Below the pieces are notes generated by a model. The model worked only from the letters and a program-made list of their open reading frames with translations. It did no database searches and was not told the origin of the DNA. From Haladaptatus litoreus (GTDB lineage: Archaea > Halobacteriota > Halobacteria > Halobacteriales > Haladaptataceae), in NCBI RefSeq assembly GCF_900156425.1, contig NZ_FTNO01000001.1, positions 1,550,001-1,614,000 of the forward strand: DNA of 64,000 nucleotides. The letters are read 5' to 3'. How positions within the stretch are numbered: the first letter of the stretch is position 1; the number at the start of each line of letters is the position of its first letter. The position numbers and the translations under genes are program-made. Shown here piece by piece: positions 52,896 through 61,159 of the stretch.

Positions 52896-53065
52896 GTTTT
52901 GTCCGCGCCAATCTCGGCGCGGAGAAACACCGACGTGGCGATTTGAATCAGACCAGACACAACCCGCGCAGTGAGGGCGAGGTGCGAAGCACCTTGATAT
53001 GAACGGCGAAGCCGTGAGCGAACGAGCAGGAATGTCTGGCCGAGGTTCAAATCCCACCCTTGGCT
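52896..53065 (+). repeat. tRNA-tail hairpin element after tRNA-Thr
   Basis: Hairpin A (to about 52930) is closed by TCCGCGCC and GGCGCGGA with flanking GTTT/AAAC. Hairpin B (52940-53053) is closed by perfect 8-bp GATTTGAA/TTCAAATC and 7-bp CCAGACA/TGTCTGG stems and contains two small hairpins (GGTGCGAAGCACC, CGGCGAAGCCG). The 3' strand merges into a 22-nt exact duplicate of the tRNA-Thr 3' end (53044-53065). Confidence 0.8.
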
Positions 53066-53155
53066 TCGACTTCATTCCTCAGAATCCATTTCGTCGAGTG
53101 TCATCTCGAAATCAGACTAACTATCAGTAACTCGATGCTACATCGAGTACAGTCC

Positions 53156-53845
53156 ATGAACCGGGTTCTGAAGGCAAAGCCGTCCACCGCGCAACCGCTT
53201 CTCGCGCTCATCATCACGACAGTTCTCCCGCTGGTGGGCCTCGCGTTTTTGAACTGGAATTTCGGGACGCTCCAACTGCTGTACTGGCTGGAAATCTGGA
53301 TAGTCCTCTTTTGGTCTGCGGTGGAAATCCTGTTCGCAGAACGAACGCACGACCCTACGAAAGCGATGGCACTCGAAGACGAAGTGCTTCAGTTCGAGGG
53401 ATTCCGACGGAAAATCGGGGGATTCGAAATCTCGTGGAGCTATCCGCCAGTGTACCCGCGGAACGTTTCGACAGCACTTCGCCTCCTCCTCGGCGGCGGA
53501 GTGCCGCTGGTGATTCTCTCACTCGCGCTCGACCCACTCGGATGGCTCAGTTTCCGCGCTCTCACGAAACTTTCGACGGTGACGATGCTGTTCGTCGCTG
53601 GCTGTTGTTTCGTCAGTCGTGGAATCGTGGTTCGGGACGCCTCCCCCGGACGGCGACAGTTCGAAAGGGTTTCCGACCTCGGTCTGTACCAGCAGGCGGG
53701 ACAGTATTTCCCCTTCGTCGGCGGATTAGTGCTGTTGATGGCCGCCGACAGGGCCTCCCCACCGACGATATTCGTGCTGTTCGTGCTGGTGAAACTCGGC
53801 TACGAACTGCTTCGCCACCGCCCCGGTCGAATCCCGAAACACTAG
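53156..53845 (+). CDS. DUF6498-like integral membrane protein
   Basis: 229 aa starting at ATG 53156 (MNRVLKAKPSTAQPLLALII). About five to six hydrophobic segments, including ALIITTVLPLVGLAFLNWNF, LLYWLEIWIVLFWSAVEILF and ALRLLLGGGVPLVILSLALD. The YWLEIWIVLFW pattern recalls DUF6498 proteins (from memory). Function unknown. The next gene follows after 6 nt and also carries membrane helices, so they may form a unit. Confidence 0.68.
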   Translation: MNRVLKAKPSTAQPLLALIITTVLPLVGLAFLNWNFGTLQLLYWLEIWIVLFWSAVEILFAERTHDPTKAMALEDEVLQFEGFRRKIGGFEISWSYPPVYPRNVSTALRLLLGGGVPLVILSLALDPLGWLSFRALTKLSTVTMLFVAGCCFVSRGIVVRDASPGRRQFERVSDLGLYQQAGQYFPFVGGLVLLMAADRASPPTIFVLFVLVKLGYELLRHRPGRIPKH

Positions 53846-53851
53846 AACCGA

Positions 53852-54406
53852 GTGACGCGGTATTTTCGAGACGAACCGAACTGGATAGAACCCACTCACA
53901 TCGAATTGCCGGAGGGAAAACCGAGTATCGAAGCTTCCGCAAATCGTGAAACCGTCGCCCGTGCGGGTGTCGCACACGCATTCCTGTCCGATTTGATGAA
54001 ATACTGGTACTACGGCCTGCTCGGGCCGCTGTGGGCCGTCAGTATCGCGGGGATTCTCGCGGTCGGAAGCGACCTGTGGTGGATGGCCGAGGTGATGGCG
54101 ATTACGACGGTTGTTCTCGTTGTCGCGTTCGTTCCGGTGAAAACCGCGGAGTACGTCGCCGAATACGATCACATGATGTACCGCATGTACGACGACGAAA
54201 TCGCCGGGTACGACGAATTGTTGGCCGAAGTGCAGTGGCGACTCGGATTTCGGGACGTTGCGAATATTTCGGTTCAGCAAGGGCGTATCGACCGCCGACT
54301 CGGAACGCAGACGATAGAACTCGAAGCGAAAGACGGTCGGCAGATTCGACTCGCCAACCTACCCGAGGGACACGCCATTCACAAGGAACTGGAATGCCGT
54401 ATCTAG
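53852..54406 (+). CDS. Membrane protein with C-terminal PH-like beta domain
   Basis: 184 aa from GTG 53852. The first ~55 residues are soluble, with two hydrophobic segments at about 50-95 (WYYGLLGPLWAVSIAGILAV, VMAITTVVLVVAFVPV). The C-terminal ~70 residues are a beta-rich domain (RLGFRDVANISVQQGRIDRR, then TIELEAKDGRQIRLANLP) with the look of a bacterial PH domain. It is coupled to the preceding membrane protein by a 6-nt gap. Function unknown. Confidence 0.65.
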   Translation: MTRYFRDEPNWIEPTHIELPEGKPSIEASANRETVARAGVAHAFLSDLMKYWYYGLLGPLWAVSIAGILAVGSDLWWMAEVMAITTVVLVVAFVPVKTAEYVAEYDHMMYRMYDDEIAGYDELLAEVQWRLGFRDVANISVQQGRIDRRLGTQTIELEAKDGRQIRLANLPEGHAIHKELECRI

Positions 54407-54761
54407 TGGTGTTTTTGTTTACGACCCGGCCTTTCGGCAGTTTTATGCGAAACGAACCCACACCCCATTCCTCTAGTATTGGGACAGTTTCTCGGCCGAC
54501 ATCATGCCGGTGCTAACCTTCACGAAGGTCAACTAAAACCGCAAACTCTGATGATGTCTTCCAAACCATTTATTGTTGATTCACCGGACGGGAGCGGGAT
54601 ATGTTTCACTGCAAAAATGACTAATTCAGGCGACACAACCATTGGAGGACAGAATTAATCTGCTCTTAACGTCGCGTCCCGCTTTGTGAACTGTTGTTGG
54701 CCGACCGACCGTCCACAACTATCGGCCGGTTTTATACCGATACGGTGCTTGTCCGTTTTTC
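54407..54761. other. Intergenic region with one doubtful micro-ORF
   Basis: 355 nt without a convincing gene. The only candidate is a 35-codon frame from ATG 54551 to TAA 54658 (MMSSKPFIVDSPDGSG onward), with no paired motif and no clear Shine-Dalgarno, so I do not call it. The region is relatively A/T-rich and contains TATA-like runs (GGTTTTATAC near 54730) ahead of the next gene at 54762. Confidence 0.4.
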
Positions 54762-55148
54762 ATGAGCCGCACCCAGAGCGTCCCCCTCTGGATGGCCTCC
54801 CCCGAGGAGTTCCGGAGTACGCTGAAAATGGTGTTGAGTACGGCGTACAAAAACGACCGCCGGTTCGACCGCTCGTGGACGTTTAGCTATCCAGACGACG
54901 ACCTGTCTGACCTGATGGTCGAGATTACGCATTTGGAAAAAGGTGGAACGGAAGTGCTGATGAACCCACCACAGCCGACGAAACCGCCGGAGCAGGCCGT
55001 CGTCAAGGATTTCCGCGACGTGCTCGGCGACCTGCTGTTGAAGGGCCACCACCGAGGTATCGAGTTCGACCGGTCGTGGACCCTGCGCTATCCCGAGGCC
55101 GACCACCCCGACCTGATGGTCGAAGTGACGCACGTGAGAGGCGATTAG
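54762..55148 (+). CDS. Internally duplicated hypothetical protein (128 aa)
   Basis: 128 aa with two clearly repeated segments: RRFDRSWTFSYPDDDLSDLM then VEITHL in the first half, and IEFDRSWTLRYPEADHPDLM then VEVTHV near the C-terminus. The rest is less conserved (MASPEEFRSTLKMVLSTAYK and VVKDFRDVLGDLLLKGHHRG align loosely), so the protein is an ancient tandem duplication of a ~60-residue unit. No family recognised. Composition and start are normal. Confidence 0.72.
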   Translation: MSRTQSVPLWMASPEEFRSTLKMVLSTAYKNDRRFDRSWTFSYPDDDLSDLMVEITHLEKGGTEVLMNPPQPTKPPEQAVVKDFRDVLGDLLLKGHHRGIEFDRSWTLRYPEADHPDLMVEVTHVRGD

Positions 55149-55280
55149 AGCAACCCGAAAATTTTGACCCTCGACGGTGTTCCGGCAGGCATGGAATTTA
55201 CTGTCGTTCGAGGAAATATCGTGGGTGTCAGAAACGGCCGCCTCGTTTAGATTGACATTTTCGACAGTTCTTGAGTCGCC

Positions 55281-55574
55281 TTAGACATCGTCTAACTCCA
55301 TATCCTCTTCCGCATCGCCCGACCCGATGCCGAGCGTGGCGGCGGTTTCGATGGCATCCAAGCCGTCGATTTCACAGAGGTCGGCGACGGATTCCTGCGG
55401 AACGACGACGCGAAGGGACTCGAACGCGAGTTCGGCATCGACTTCGCCGTCGAGTGCTTCGACGCGCGATTCGACCCCTTCGGGGTCCGCATCATCCAAT
55501 CGAAGCACGAGCGTCACCGATTCGTCTCTCGGGTCGTCGCGCATTCTCCGAACGGGGTGTGAAAGGTACGTCAT
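55281..55574 (-). CDS. Hypothetical acidic protein (97 aa)
   Basis: From ATG 55574, which overlaps the stop of the peroxiredoxin gene by ATGA. Sequence: MTYLSHPVRRMRDDPRDESV, VTLVLRLDDADPEGVESRVE and VVVPQESVADLCEIDGLDAI, ending in an acidic tail. A short alpha/beta domain is possible, like a regulatory ACT or ferredoxin-like half. No family recognised. Probably co-transcribed with bcp; function unknown. Confidence 0.68.
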   Translation of the reverse strand: MTYLSHPVRRMRDDPRDESVTLVLRLDDADPEGVESRVEALDGEVDAELAFESLRVVVPQESVADLCEIDGLDAIETAATLGIGSGDAEEDMELDDV

Positions 55575-56023
55575 TCGAGCGTCGAAAGGATTTCCGTGGC
55601 GTGACCGTCGGGCGAGACATCTTCGAAGACGTGTTCGATTGTTCCGTCGGAACCGACGACGAACGTGTTTCGGAAAACGCCGTCGAAGGTGTTGCCGAAC
55701 ATGTTTTTCTCGCCGTAGGAGTCGTAGGCGTTCGCGACCTCGCCGGATTCGTCGCTGAGCAGTTCGAAGGGGAGGTCGTGTTTCTCGCGGAATTTGTCGA
55801 GGTCGGAAATCGGGTCGTCGCTGATTCCGAGGACGGGAACGCCGCGTTTTTCGAACGCTTCCCACGAATCGCGGAAGCCACACGCCTCCGTGGTGCAACC
55901 GGCGGTGTCGGCGCGCGGATAGAAGTAGACGACCACTCTGCCGTCGAAGTTGTCGAGTGAAACTGTTTCACCCGCATGATTCGGAAGTTCGAACGATGGT
56001 GCCTGCTGGCCGGGTTCGAGCAT
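55571..56023 (-). CDS. bcp: Peroxiredoxin, BCP type
   Basis: 150 aa starting at ATG 56023 (MLEPGQQAPSFELPNHAGET). Upstream in-frame starts exist but would add an unrelated tail. Thiol peroxidase that reduces hydroperoxides. The active site ADTAGCTTEACGFRD holds the peroxidatic Cys43 and a second Cys48, spaced as in BCP peroxiredoxins. FYPR and the GTIEHVFEDVSPDGHATEIL end are also typical. It overlaps the next gene by 4 nt. Confidence 0.93.
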   Translation of the reverse strand: MLEPGQQAPSFELPNHAGETVSLDNFDGRVVVYFYPRADTAGCTTEACGFRDSWEAFEKRGVPVLGISDDPISDLDKFREKHDLPFELLSDESGEVANAYDSYGEKNMFGNTFDGVFRNTFVVGSDGTIEHVFEDVSPDGHATEILSTLE

Positions 56024-56063
56024 GGCAGTCGCTTCGAAGCGAGCGACGAACTGCGTTACGGAG

Positions 56064-56234
56064 TCAGTTGCCAGCGACGAGAAAGGTACGCCCGCCTTTC
56101 CGTTCGAGGTGAACCGCACCTTCTTCGGTTGACGTTTGGACATACGCCGCGACTTCACTGGCAGAGAGTCCGGACACGTCTGCGGAATTCCACGGTCGCC
56201 GCTCCGATTGTGGGGTTCGCGTTTCGGAGTTCAT
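56064..56234 (-). CDS. Small hypothetical protein (56 aa)
   Basis: From ATG 56234 (MNSETRTPQSERRPWNSADV). Sequence SGLSASEVAAYVQTSTEEGA, VHLERKGGRTFLVAGN. A short helix followed by two strands resembles a mini-domain with a GGRTFLVAGN end. It lies 40 nt upstream of bcp. Coding is plausible but weakly supported. Confidence 0.45.
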   Translation of the reverse strand: MNSETRTPQSERRPWNSADVSGLSASEVAAYVQTSTEEGAVHLERKGGRTFLVAGN

Positions 56235-56389
56235 GTCTGCCCTTTGTCCGGTCAACTATTGAAGGCGAGCATAGCGGAGTGAAAGTGAAAATAGTTCGAA
56301 GTGAGCGGGAGTCACAGGTGTTTGCGTGTCGTTCTGTACTGTCGTCACCTTTTTTACAAAGAAGAGCCACCAATTTTTTAGGATTCAAG

Positions 56390-56524
56390 ATGAACTATCT
56401 TCCAGTGGATGGAACATTGTCCAACGATGACCGAGAGAGAATTAAACGATTTATCGAAACACCCCGCCACGAGCGAAATCCGGAGTTGCTCTGTCCAAGC
56501 GGGGATGACGACCAATCCGACTAG
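56390..56524 (+). CDS. Small hypothetical protein (44 aa)
   Basis: From ATG 56390: MNYLPVDGTLSNDDRERIKR then FIETPRHERNPELLCPSGDD. Acidic, haloarchaeal-like composition with one Cys. Its stop overlaps the end of a minus-strand winged-helix fragment. Only modest support. Confidence 0.42.
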   Translation: MNYLPVDGTLSNDDRERIKRFIETPRHERNPELLCPSGDDDQSD

Positions 56525-56721
56525 TTCGATAGCGTAACCGTTTCACCGTCCTGTTTTACCAGTTCGCGCTCTCGCAGGGTTCGGACGATAGTGTACAGTG
56601 ACATCTTCGGCAGACCCAGCCCGTTTTGCAGTTCGTCCATCGTCGCGCTTCGCGCTGTCGTGAGGTACAGATAGAGAAGATCTAGACGACGTGGACTCTC
56701 GCTACGGATTTCATATCTCGA
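56521..56721 (-). pseudogene. Winged-helix fragment without an upstream start
   Basis: An open stretch of 66 codons from just after a TAG (56722-56724) to TAG 56521-56523 codes a convincing winged helix: RSESPRRLDLLYLYLTTARS, ATMDELQNGLGLPKMSLYTI, VRTLRERELVKQDGETVTLS. No ATG, GTG or TTG lies between the upstream stop and the internal ATG 56640, which would leave only 39 residues and cut off the first helix. The gene is therefore either 5'-truncated or starts at an unusual codon. It overlaps the 5' end of the following plus-strand gene. Confidence 0.5.
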
Positions 56722-57011
56722 CTAAATCCGAAGGGGCAATCAGCCACCAGCAGATATTCTCCGACGACGTGGGAACCGTCTTCGACAGCCTGCTCATGTG
56801 GTACGCCCAGCAGGTCGATAGGAGCACGGCGGTGGAGGACGTTCTCGGGATCCTCCTGATGGAGTCGAACGCCAGGGTACGCTATTCGCCGCGCTGTTTC
56901 CGCGGCGTCCTCGAAACACACGACCTCTCGCCGGACGACAGCATCGCCGACCTGTTCGAGGCGATTCGGGACGCGAACGGTGTCGTGTTCCCGCCGGAAA
57001 CCGACCGGTAA
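56691..57011 (+). CDS. Hypothetical protein (106 aa)
   Basis: From GTG 56691: MDSRYGFHISTKSEGAISHQ, QIFSDDVGTVFDSLLMWYAQ and DLSPDDSIADLFEAIRDANG. Mostly helical, acidic, no named family. The 5' end overlaps the divergent winged-helix fragment by about 30 nt. The two may have been neighbours disrupted by a rearrangement. Confidence 0.55.
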   Translation: MDSRYGFHISTKSEGAISHQQIFSDDVGTVFDSLLMWYAQQVDRSTAVEDVLGILLMESNARVRYSPRCFRGVLETHDLSPDDSIADLFEAIRDANGVVFPPETDR

Positions 57012-57077
57012 ATTATCCGTCGTGATAGTAGGGGGAGGGTTTTATGTTCCGGACTTCGATATATAGACTAGCTGACT

Positions 57078-57518
57078 ATGAGCGCAACGGAACAGGAACC
57101 TGTGGACGAGGACGAACCGGTTGCGGAGACGCAGGTCGTCGAATTTCGACTCGGCGACGACATCTGTGCGATAAATATCGACCAAGTGGACAGCATCGTC
57201 GAAGTGAAACGGGTCACGCGGATTCCGCGCACGTCCGACTCCATCGAGGGCGTGATGGATCTCCGCGGCACGACGACCACCATCGTCAATCCGAAAACAG
57301 TGCTGGGTCTTCCCGACTCCGGTACGGGCGACCGCGTCGTCGTTTTCGAGACGGAAGACGAACGAAGTATCGGCTGGGTCATCGACGAGGTGAACCAGGT
57401 CGTGAGCGTGGACGAAACGGACGTAGACGATTCTGTGGAAAGCAAGTCGGTTCACGGCGTCATTCGACAAGACGACGAGTTCGTCATCTGGGTCAAGCCC
57501 TCGGAAATCAATGTCTGA
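57078..57518 (+). CDS. cheW: Chemotaxis coupling protein CheW
   Basis: 146 aa. CheW links CheA kinase to receptors in the chemosensory array. An acidic N-terminal stretch precedes the paired beta-barrel core: VVEFRLGDDICAINIDQVDS, RVTRIPRTSDSIEGVMDLRG, TTTIVNPKTVLGLP, VVFETEDERSIGWVIDEVNQ and a C-terminal DDEFVIWVKPSEI. ATG 57078 has a TATA-like TTTTAT about 34-39 nt upstream. No other che gene is in view. Confidence 0.93.
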   Translation: MSATEQEPVDEDEPVAETQVVEFRLGDDICAINIDQVDSIVEVKRVTRIPRTSDSIEGVMDLRGTTTTIVNPKTVLGLPDSGTGDRVVVFETEDERSIGWVIDEVNQVVSVDETDVDDSVESKSVHGVIRQDDEFVIWVKPSEINV

Positions 57519-57560
57519 GGCGGGTGGAGTAGTACCCGGGGCTTTTGCGGCGGAGAGTAC

Positions 57561-57588
57561 GGCGGTCTTAGGGTGTGCTAAGACCGCC
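57561..57588 (+). terminator. 11-bp hairpin after cheW
   Basis: GGCGGTCTTAG pairs perfectly with CTAAGACCGCC around a 6-nt loop, 42 nt after the cheW stop, and runs into a T-rich stretch (TTCGTTCCTTT). Probable terminator. The rest of 57519-57823 holds no supported gene. Confidence 0.55.
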
Positions 57589-57823
57589 CTTCGTTCCTTT
57601 CAGCGAGTGTATAACAAAGGTGGAATCCGGGTATTCGTAAATACTGTTCAGCCCTCGACAGCAGTCCTGTCGCGGCGCTCAGGACACGACAGAGGCGAAT
57701 TACCTATGAGATTTCCGAACGCTAGGCAAACGGTAGGTCGGGGTCGCAACGCACAGCAGAACAAACGCCATCTTTCATTCGGTCAGCAATGAGTATGAAC
57801 GACAGTTTGGGGGTGTCACGCTA

Positions 57824-59644
57824 ATGTGTGGAATCATCGGTCGCGTCGGCGAAACAGACGACGCCGTGGAAGAACTGCTCGTCGGCCTCGAGAACTTGGA
57901 ATATCGAGGATACGATTCGGCGGGATTGGCGGTGAAAAACGGGCGTGGCCCGGCAGTGTTCAAGCGAGAAGGCCAGATTTCGAACCTCAAAGATTCGCTT
58001 GCGACCGAGGTTCCTGCCGGAGGACTCGGCATCGGCCACACCCGCTGGAGCACGCACGGCCCGCCGACCGACGCGAACGCACATCCACATACGGGGTGTT
58101 CCGACCGCGTCGCGGTCGTTCACAACGGTATCATCGAGAACCACGACGACCTCCGAAAAGAACTGCAAGAACGCGGTCACACGTTCCAGAGCGACACGGA
58201 CACCGAGGTCATTCCGCATCTGGTGGAAGAACACCTCGCGGACGGTGCCACCCCTGAACAAGCCTTCAGACGGACGATTCGTCGGCTTTCGGGGAGCTAC
58301 GCCGTCGCAATGCTGGTAGACGAGAGCGACGCAATCTACGCAACTCGTTCCGGCTCTCCCCTCGTGTTGGGTGTTCGAGAGGGGAAATACTTCCTCGCCA
58401 GCGACGTGCCCGCATTTTTGGATTTCACCGACGAGGTCATTTTCCTCGACGACGGCGACATGGTCGTCATCGAACCGGGACAGCACGAAATCACGACGCT
58501 CGACGGGGAAGCGGTCGAACGCCCGACCCAGATTATCGAATGGGACCCGGAAGACGCCGGAAAAGGCGGCTACGACCACTACATGCTAAAGGAGATTCAC
58601 GAGCAGCCGACCTCGCTTCGGCAGACGCTTCGTGGCCGCGCAGACCCCGCAACCGGGGACATCGCTCTCGAAGATTTCCCGCCGGGAACGTTCGAGGAAA
58701 TCAGTCGCGTCCAGTTCGTTGCCTGCGGAACGTCCTACCACGCGGGACTCGTCGGCAGCCACTTCATCGGCAGTCGCGGCCTGCCAGCGCAGACGTTCCT
58801 CGCGAGCGAGTACGCCGTCTCCGCGCCGCCCGTGGACGAGAACACACTCGTCGTCGGCGTCACCCAGAGCGGGGAAACTGCGGATACGCTTTCCGCACTG
58901 CGGCGCGCCGAAGCAGGTGGCGCGCGGACGCTCGCCGTCACGAACGTCGTCGGTTCGACGGCGGCGCGAGAATGTGACGACGCGATGTTCATCCGGGCCG
59001 GGCCGGAAATCGGCGTTGCGGCGACGAAGACGTTCTCCTCGCAGGTGGTGTCGCTCTCCCTCCTCGGGGAACGACTCGTCCGAGACGTGGTCGGACGACG
59101 GAGCGACGACACACAGGACGTGCTGTCCGCACTGGCAGACCTCCCCGACCACGTCCAGCGGATTCTCGACTACACGAAGGCCCACCGAGTCGCAAAGCGG
59201 TACCGCGACTCCGACTCGTACTTCTTCATCGGTCGGGGGTCGGTGTTCCCGGTCGCGCTGGAAGGCGCGCTCAAGTTCAAGGAGATTTCCTACGAACACG
59301 CCGAAGGCTTCGCGGCAGGGGAACTGAAACACGGGCCGTTGGCGTTGGTAACGCCCGCAACTCCCGTGTTCGCGGTGTTTACCGGTCGTCACGATCGAAA
59401 GACGTTGAGTAATATGAAGGAAGTCGAAGCCCGCGGCGCACCGGTCGTCGCGGTTGCCAGCGAAACCAACGAGGAAATCGTCCAGTATGCGGACGACGTA
59501 CTGACCATACCGGACACGCATCCCGACGTTGCGGGGATTCTGGCGAACGTGCAACTGCAACTGCTCTCGTACCACGCCGCGGCGCAACTCGACCGACCCA
59601 TCGACAAACCGCGTAATCTGGCGAAGAGCGTGACAGTCGAATGA
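57824..59644 (+). CDS. glmS: Glutamine-fructose-6-phosphate transaminase (isomerizing)
   Basis: 606 aa. Makes glucosamine-6-phosphate from fructose-6-phosphate and glutamine, feeding amino-sugar synthesis. The start fixes Cys2 (MCGIIGRVGETDD) as the N-terminal nucleophile. Glutaminase loops WSTHGPPTDANAHPH and HNGIIENH are present, then two SIS domains (FVACGTSYHAGLVGSHFIGS, GVTQSGETADTLSALR, YFFIGRGSVFPVALEGALKF, EISYEHAEGFAAGELKHGPL) and a C-terminal SVTVE. Confidence 0.96.
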   Translation: MCGIIGRVGETDDAVEELLVGLENLEYRGYDSAGLAVKNGRGPAVFKREGQISNLKDSLATEVPAGGLGIGHTRWSTHGPPTDANAHPHTGCSDRVAVVHNGIIENHDDLRKELQERGHTFQSDTDTEVIPHLVEEHLADGATPEQAFRRTIRRLSGSYAVAMLVDESDAIYATRSGSPLVLGVREGKYFLASDVPAFLDFTDEVIFLDDGDMVVIEPGQHEITTLDGEAVERPTQIIEWDPEDAGKGGYDHYMLKEIHEQPTSLRQTLRGRADPATGDIALEDFPPGTFEEISRVQFVACGTSYHAGLVGSHFIGSRGLPAQTFLASEYAVSAPPVDENTLVVGVTQSGETADTLSALRRAEAGGARTLAVTNVVGSTAARECDDAMFIRAGPEIGVAATKTFSSQVVSLSLLGERLVRDVVGRRSDDTQDVLSALADLPDHVQRILDYTKAHRVAKRYRDSDSYFFIGRGSVFPVALEGALKFKEISYEHAEGFAAGELKHGPLALVTPATPVFAVFTGRHDRKTLSNMKEVEARGAPVVAVASETNEEIVQYADDVLTIPDTHPDVAGILANVQLQLLSYHAAAQLDRPIDKPRNLAKSVTVE

Positions 59645-59645
59645 A

Positions 59646-59676
59646 TCGGGCGGGTAAGCTTCGATTACCCGCCCGA
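59646..59676 (+). terminator. 12-bp hairpin after glmS
   Basis: TCGGGCGGGTAA pairs with TTACCCGCCCGA around a 7-nt loop, starting 2 nt after the glmS stop. Probable terminator. Confidence 0.55.
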
Positions 59677-59732
59677 ACCTACCTGAACGGTCGGCGCGGT
59701 TTAATCGCTCACCGGCCCCATTTTCTCCACGA

Positions 59733-60692
59733 ATGAACGCCGTCGTACTCTCTCTGGACGCCGAACTCGCGTGGGGGTACCACGACCTCTCCGAGATTCC
59801 TGACCACGTCGAGAGCGCGCGCACCTCGTGGTCACGACTCCTCGCACTCTTCGACGAGTTCAACGTCCCGGCTACATGGGCCGTCGTCGGCCATCTCTTT
59901 CTCGACTCGTGTGACGGAACCCACGCAGACCACGCGACGCCGACGGACGACTGGTTCGGCCGCGACCCGGGTGGCGTTGCCGAGTGCCATCCGCAGTGGT
60001 TCGCGGACGGCCTCATCGAAGACATCGCCGACGCGAGCGCGAACCACGAAATCGCCTGTCACTCGTTTTCGCACGTCGAATACGGCGACGTTCGAACCAG
60101 TCGGGAAATCGCCGTCGCCGAGACGCGAACCAGCCTCGAAATCGCGGACGACAGCGGCTACGATGTGGAATCGTTCGTCTTCCCGCGGAATAGCGTCGGC
60201 CACCGGGACGTGCTCGCGGCCTACGGCTTTACTTGCTACCGCGGCACCAGACCCGAACTCTGGTGCGACAAAACCCGATTTCGGTCGTTGGCCAAACTCA
60301 TCGACCGAACCGTGAGCAGGACGGGGCCACCCCTCGTGACTCCGGAAACGGACGACTACGGACTGGTGAACATCCCGGCTTCGATGTTCCTGTTCGGCGA
60401 CGACGGTCGCGTTCGCACCCTCACGAAGAACGTCTGGGACGACCCCGGTATTCGCTCGGCGAAGCGCGGCATCGACCGCGCCGCGGAGGCCGACGATGGC
60501 GTCTTTCATCTCTGGATGCGCCCCGGAAACTTCACCGAAGAGCGCGATTTCGAGCGCCTGCGCGTCGTCCTCGAACACCTCGCCATGCGCCGGGACGAGG
60601 CCCGAGTGAAGGTGCTGACCATGGGACAAATCGCGGGGCACCTCCGGGAGGAAGACCCGACGACGACGCGAACCCCAATCGGCCCTCGATGA
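59733..60692 (+). CDS. Polysaccharide deacetylase family protein
   Basis: 319 aa. NodB-like domain: MNAVVLSLDAELAWGYHDLS (metal Asp), HEIACHSFSHVEYGDVRTSR (His pair), PRNSVGHRDVLAAYGFTCYR and MWDDPGI-type C-terminal segments. Members remove N-acetyl or other acyl groups from sugars in polysaccharides; here it may process exported glycans. No signal peptide is obvious, so it may act in the cytosol. Confidence 0.85.
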   Translation: MNAVVLSLDAELAWGYHDLSEIPDHVESARTSWSRLLALFDEFNVPATWAVVGHLFLDSCDGTHADHATPTDDWFGRDPGGVAECHPQWFADGLIEDIADASANHEIACHSFSHVEYGDVRTSREIAVAETRTSLEIADDSGYDVESFVFPRNSVGHRDVLAAYGFTCYRGTRPELWCDKTRFRSLAKLIDRTVSRTGPPLVTPETDDYGLVNIPASMFLFGDDGRVRTLTKNVWDDPGIRSAKRGIDRAAEADDGVFHLWMRPGNFTEERDFERLRVVLEHLAMRRDEARVKVLTMGQIAGHLREEDPTTTRTPIGPR

Positions 60693-61159
60693 CGGCGAAA
60701 AAGAGTTTTTGAGGTTTGTAGTCGTGGACGAGTTGGACTTCTTCGACACTGGTCTTCGGATAGCATCACAACTGTAAAACACAGACCGACAGCGACCGCA
60801 GAAGTCACGACTCCACACACGCTCACTCGTCACTCGCTCCTTGCAGTCGCTCGTCCCTCGTTTGCCCTCGATTTCGGCAGGACGAATTTCCGAAAAACAG
60901 CTGACTAAATTTGGGTTGGCCGGGCGCGCGAGCGCGCCCGGCCTTTGGTGGCCTGGTGGTAACGGGCGAGCGAACAAGGGAATGAGTGGCTCTGCCACGA
61001 GTGACCGCAAGAGCGAGGGCGTGACCTAAAGTCGTGACTTCTGCGGTTACGTGTGTTGTACCGGTCTGTCATTGAAACTGAACTCCGAAAAATCACCTCC
61101 AACCGTCTCGCTGACTCCCTTTCTCACTTTTCCTCGGCACGTCCGTTCTCGTAAAAGCG
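60693..61159. repeat. Foldback (inverted-repeat) element in a gene-free stretch
   Basis: Within a 467-nt gene-free stretch, an 18-nt perfect inverted repeat pairs 60795-60812 (ACCGCAGAAGTCACGACT) with 61030-61047. Further imperfect arm similarity runs inward (CACTCG, CCCTCG, GCGAGC), with outer CAGACCG/CGGTCTG at 60781-60787 and 61062-61068. The centre holds a 26-nt hairpin (GGCCGGGCGCGC, GA, then its complement) at 60918-60943. The whole looks like a MITE-like hairpin element of about 250-290 nt without a transposase. Confidence 0.65.

Noticed and set aside
54551-54658. 35-aa micro-ORF
   Set aside because: No family pattern, no good ribosome site, and A/T-rich surroundings. Left as an intergenic remark.
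59832-61010. 392-aa minus-strand frame opposite the polysaccharide deacetylase
   Set aside because: Antisense shadow of the NodB-domain gene; the part beyond the gene lies in the foldback element.
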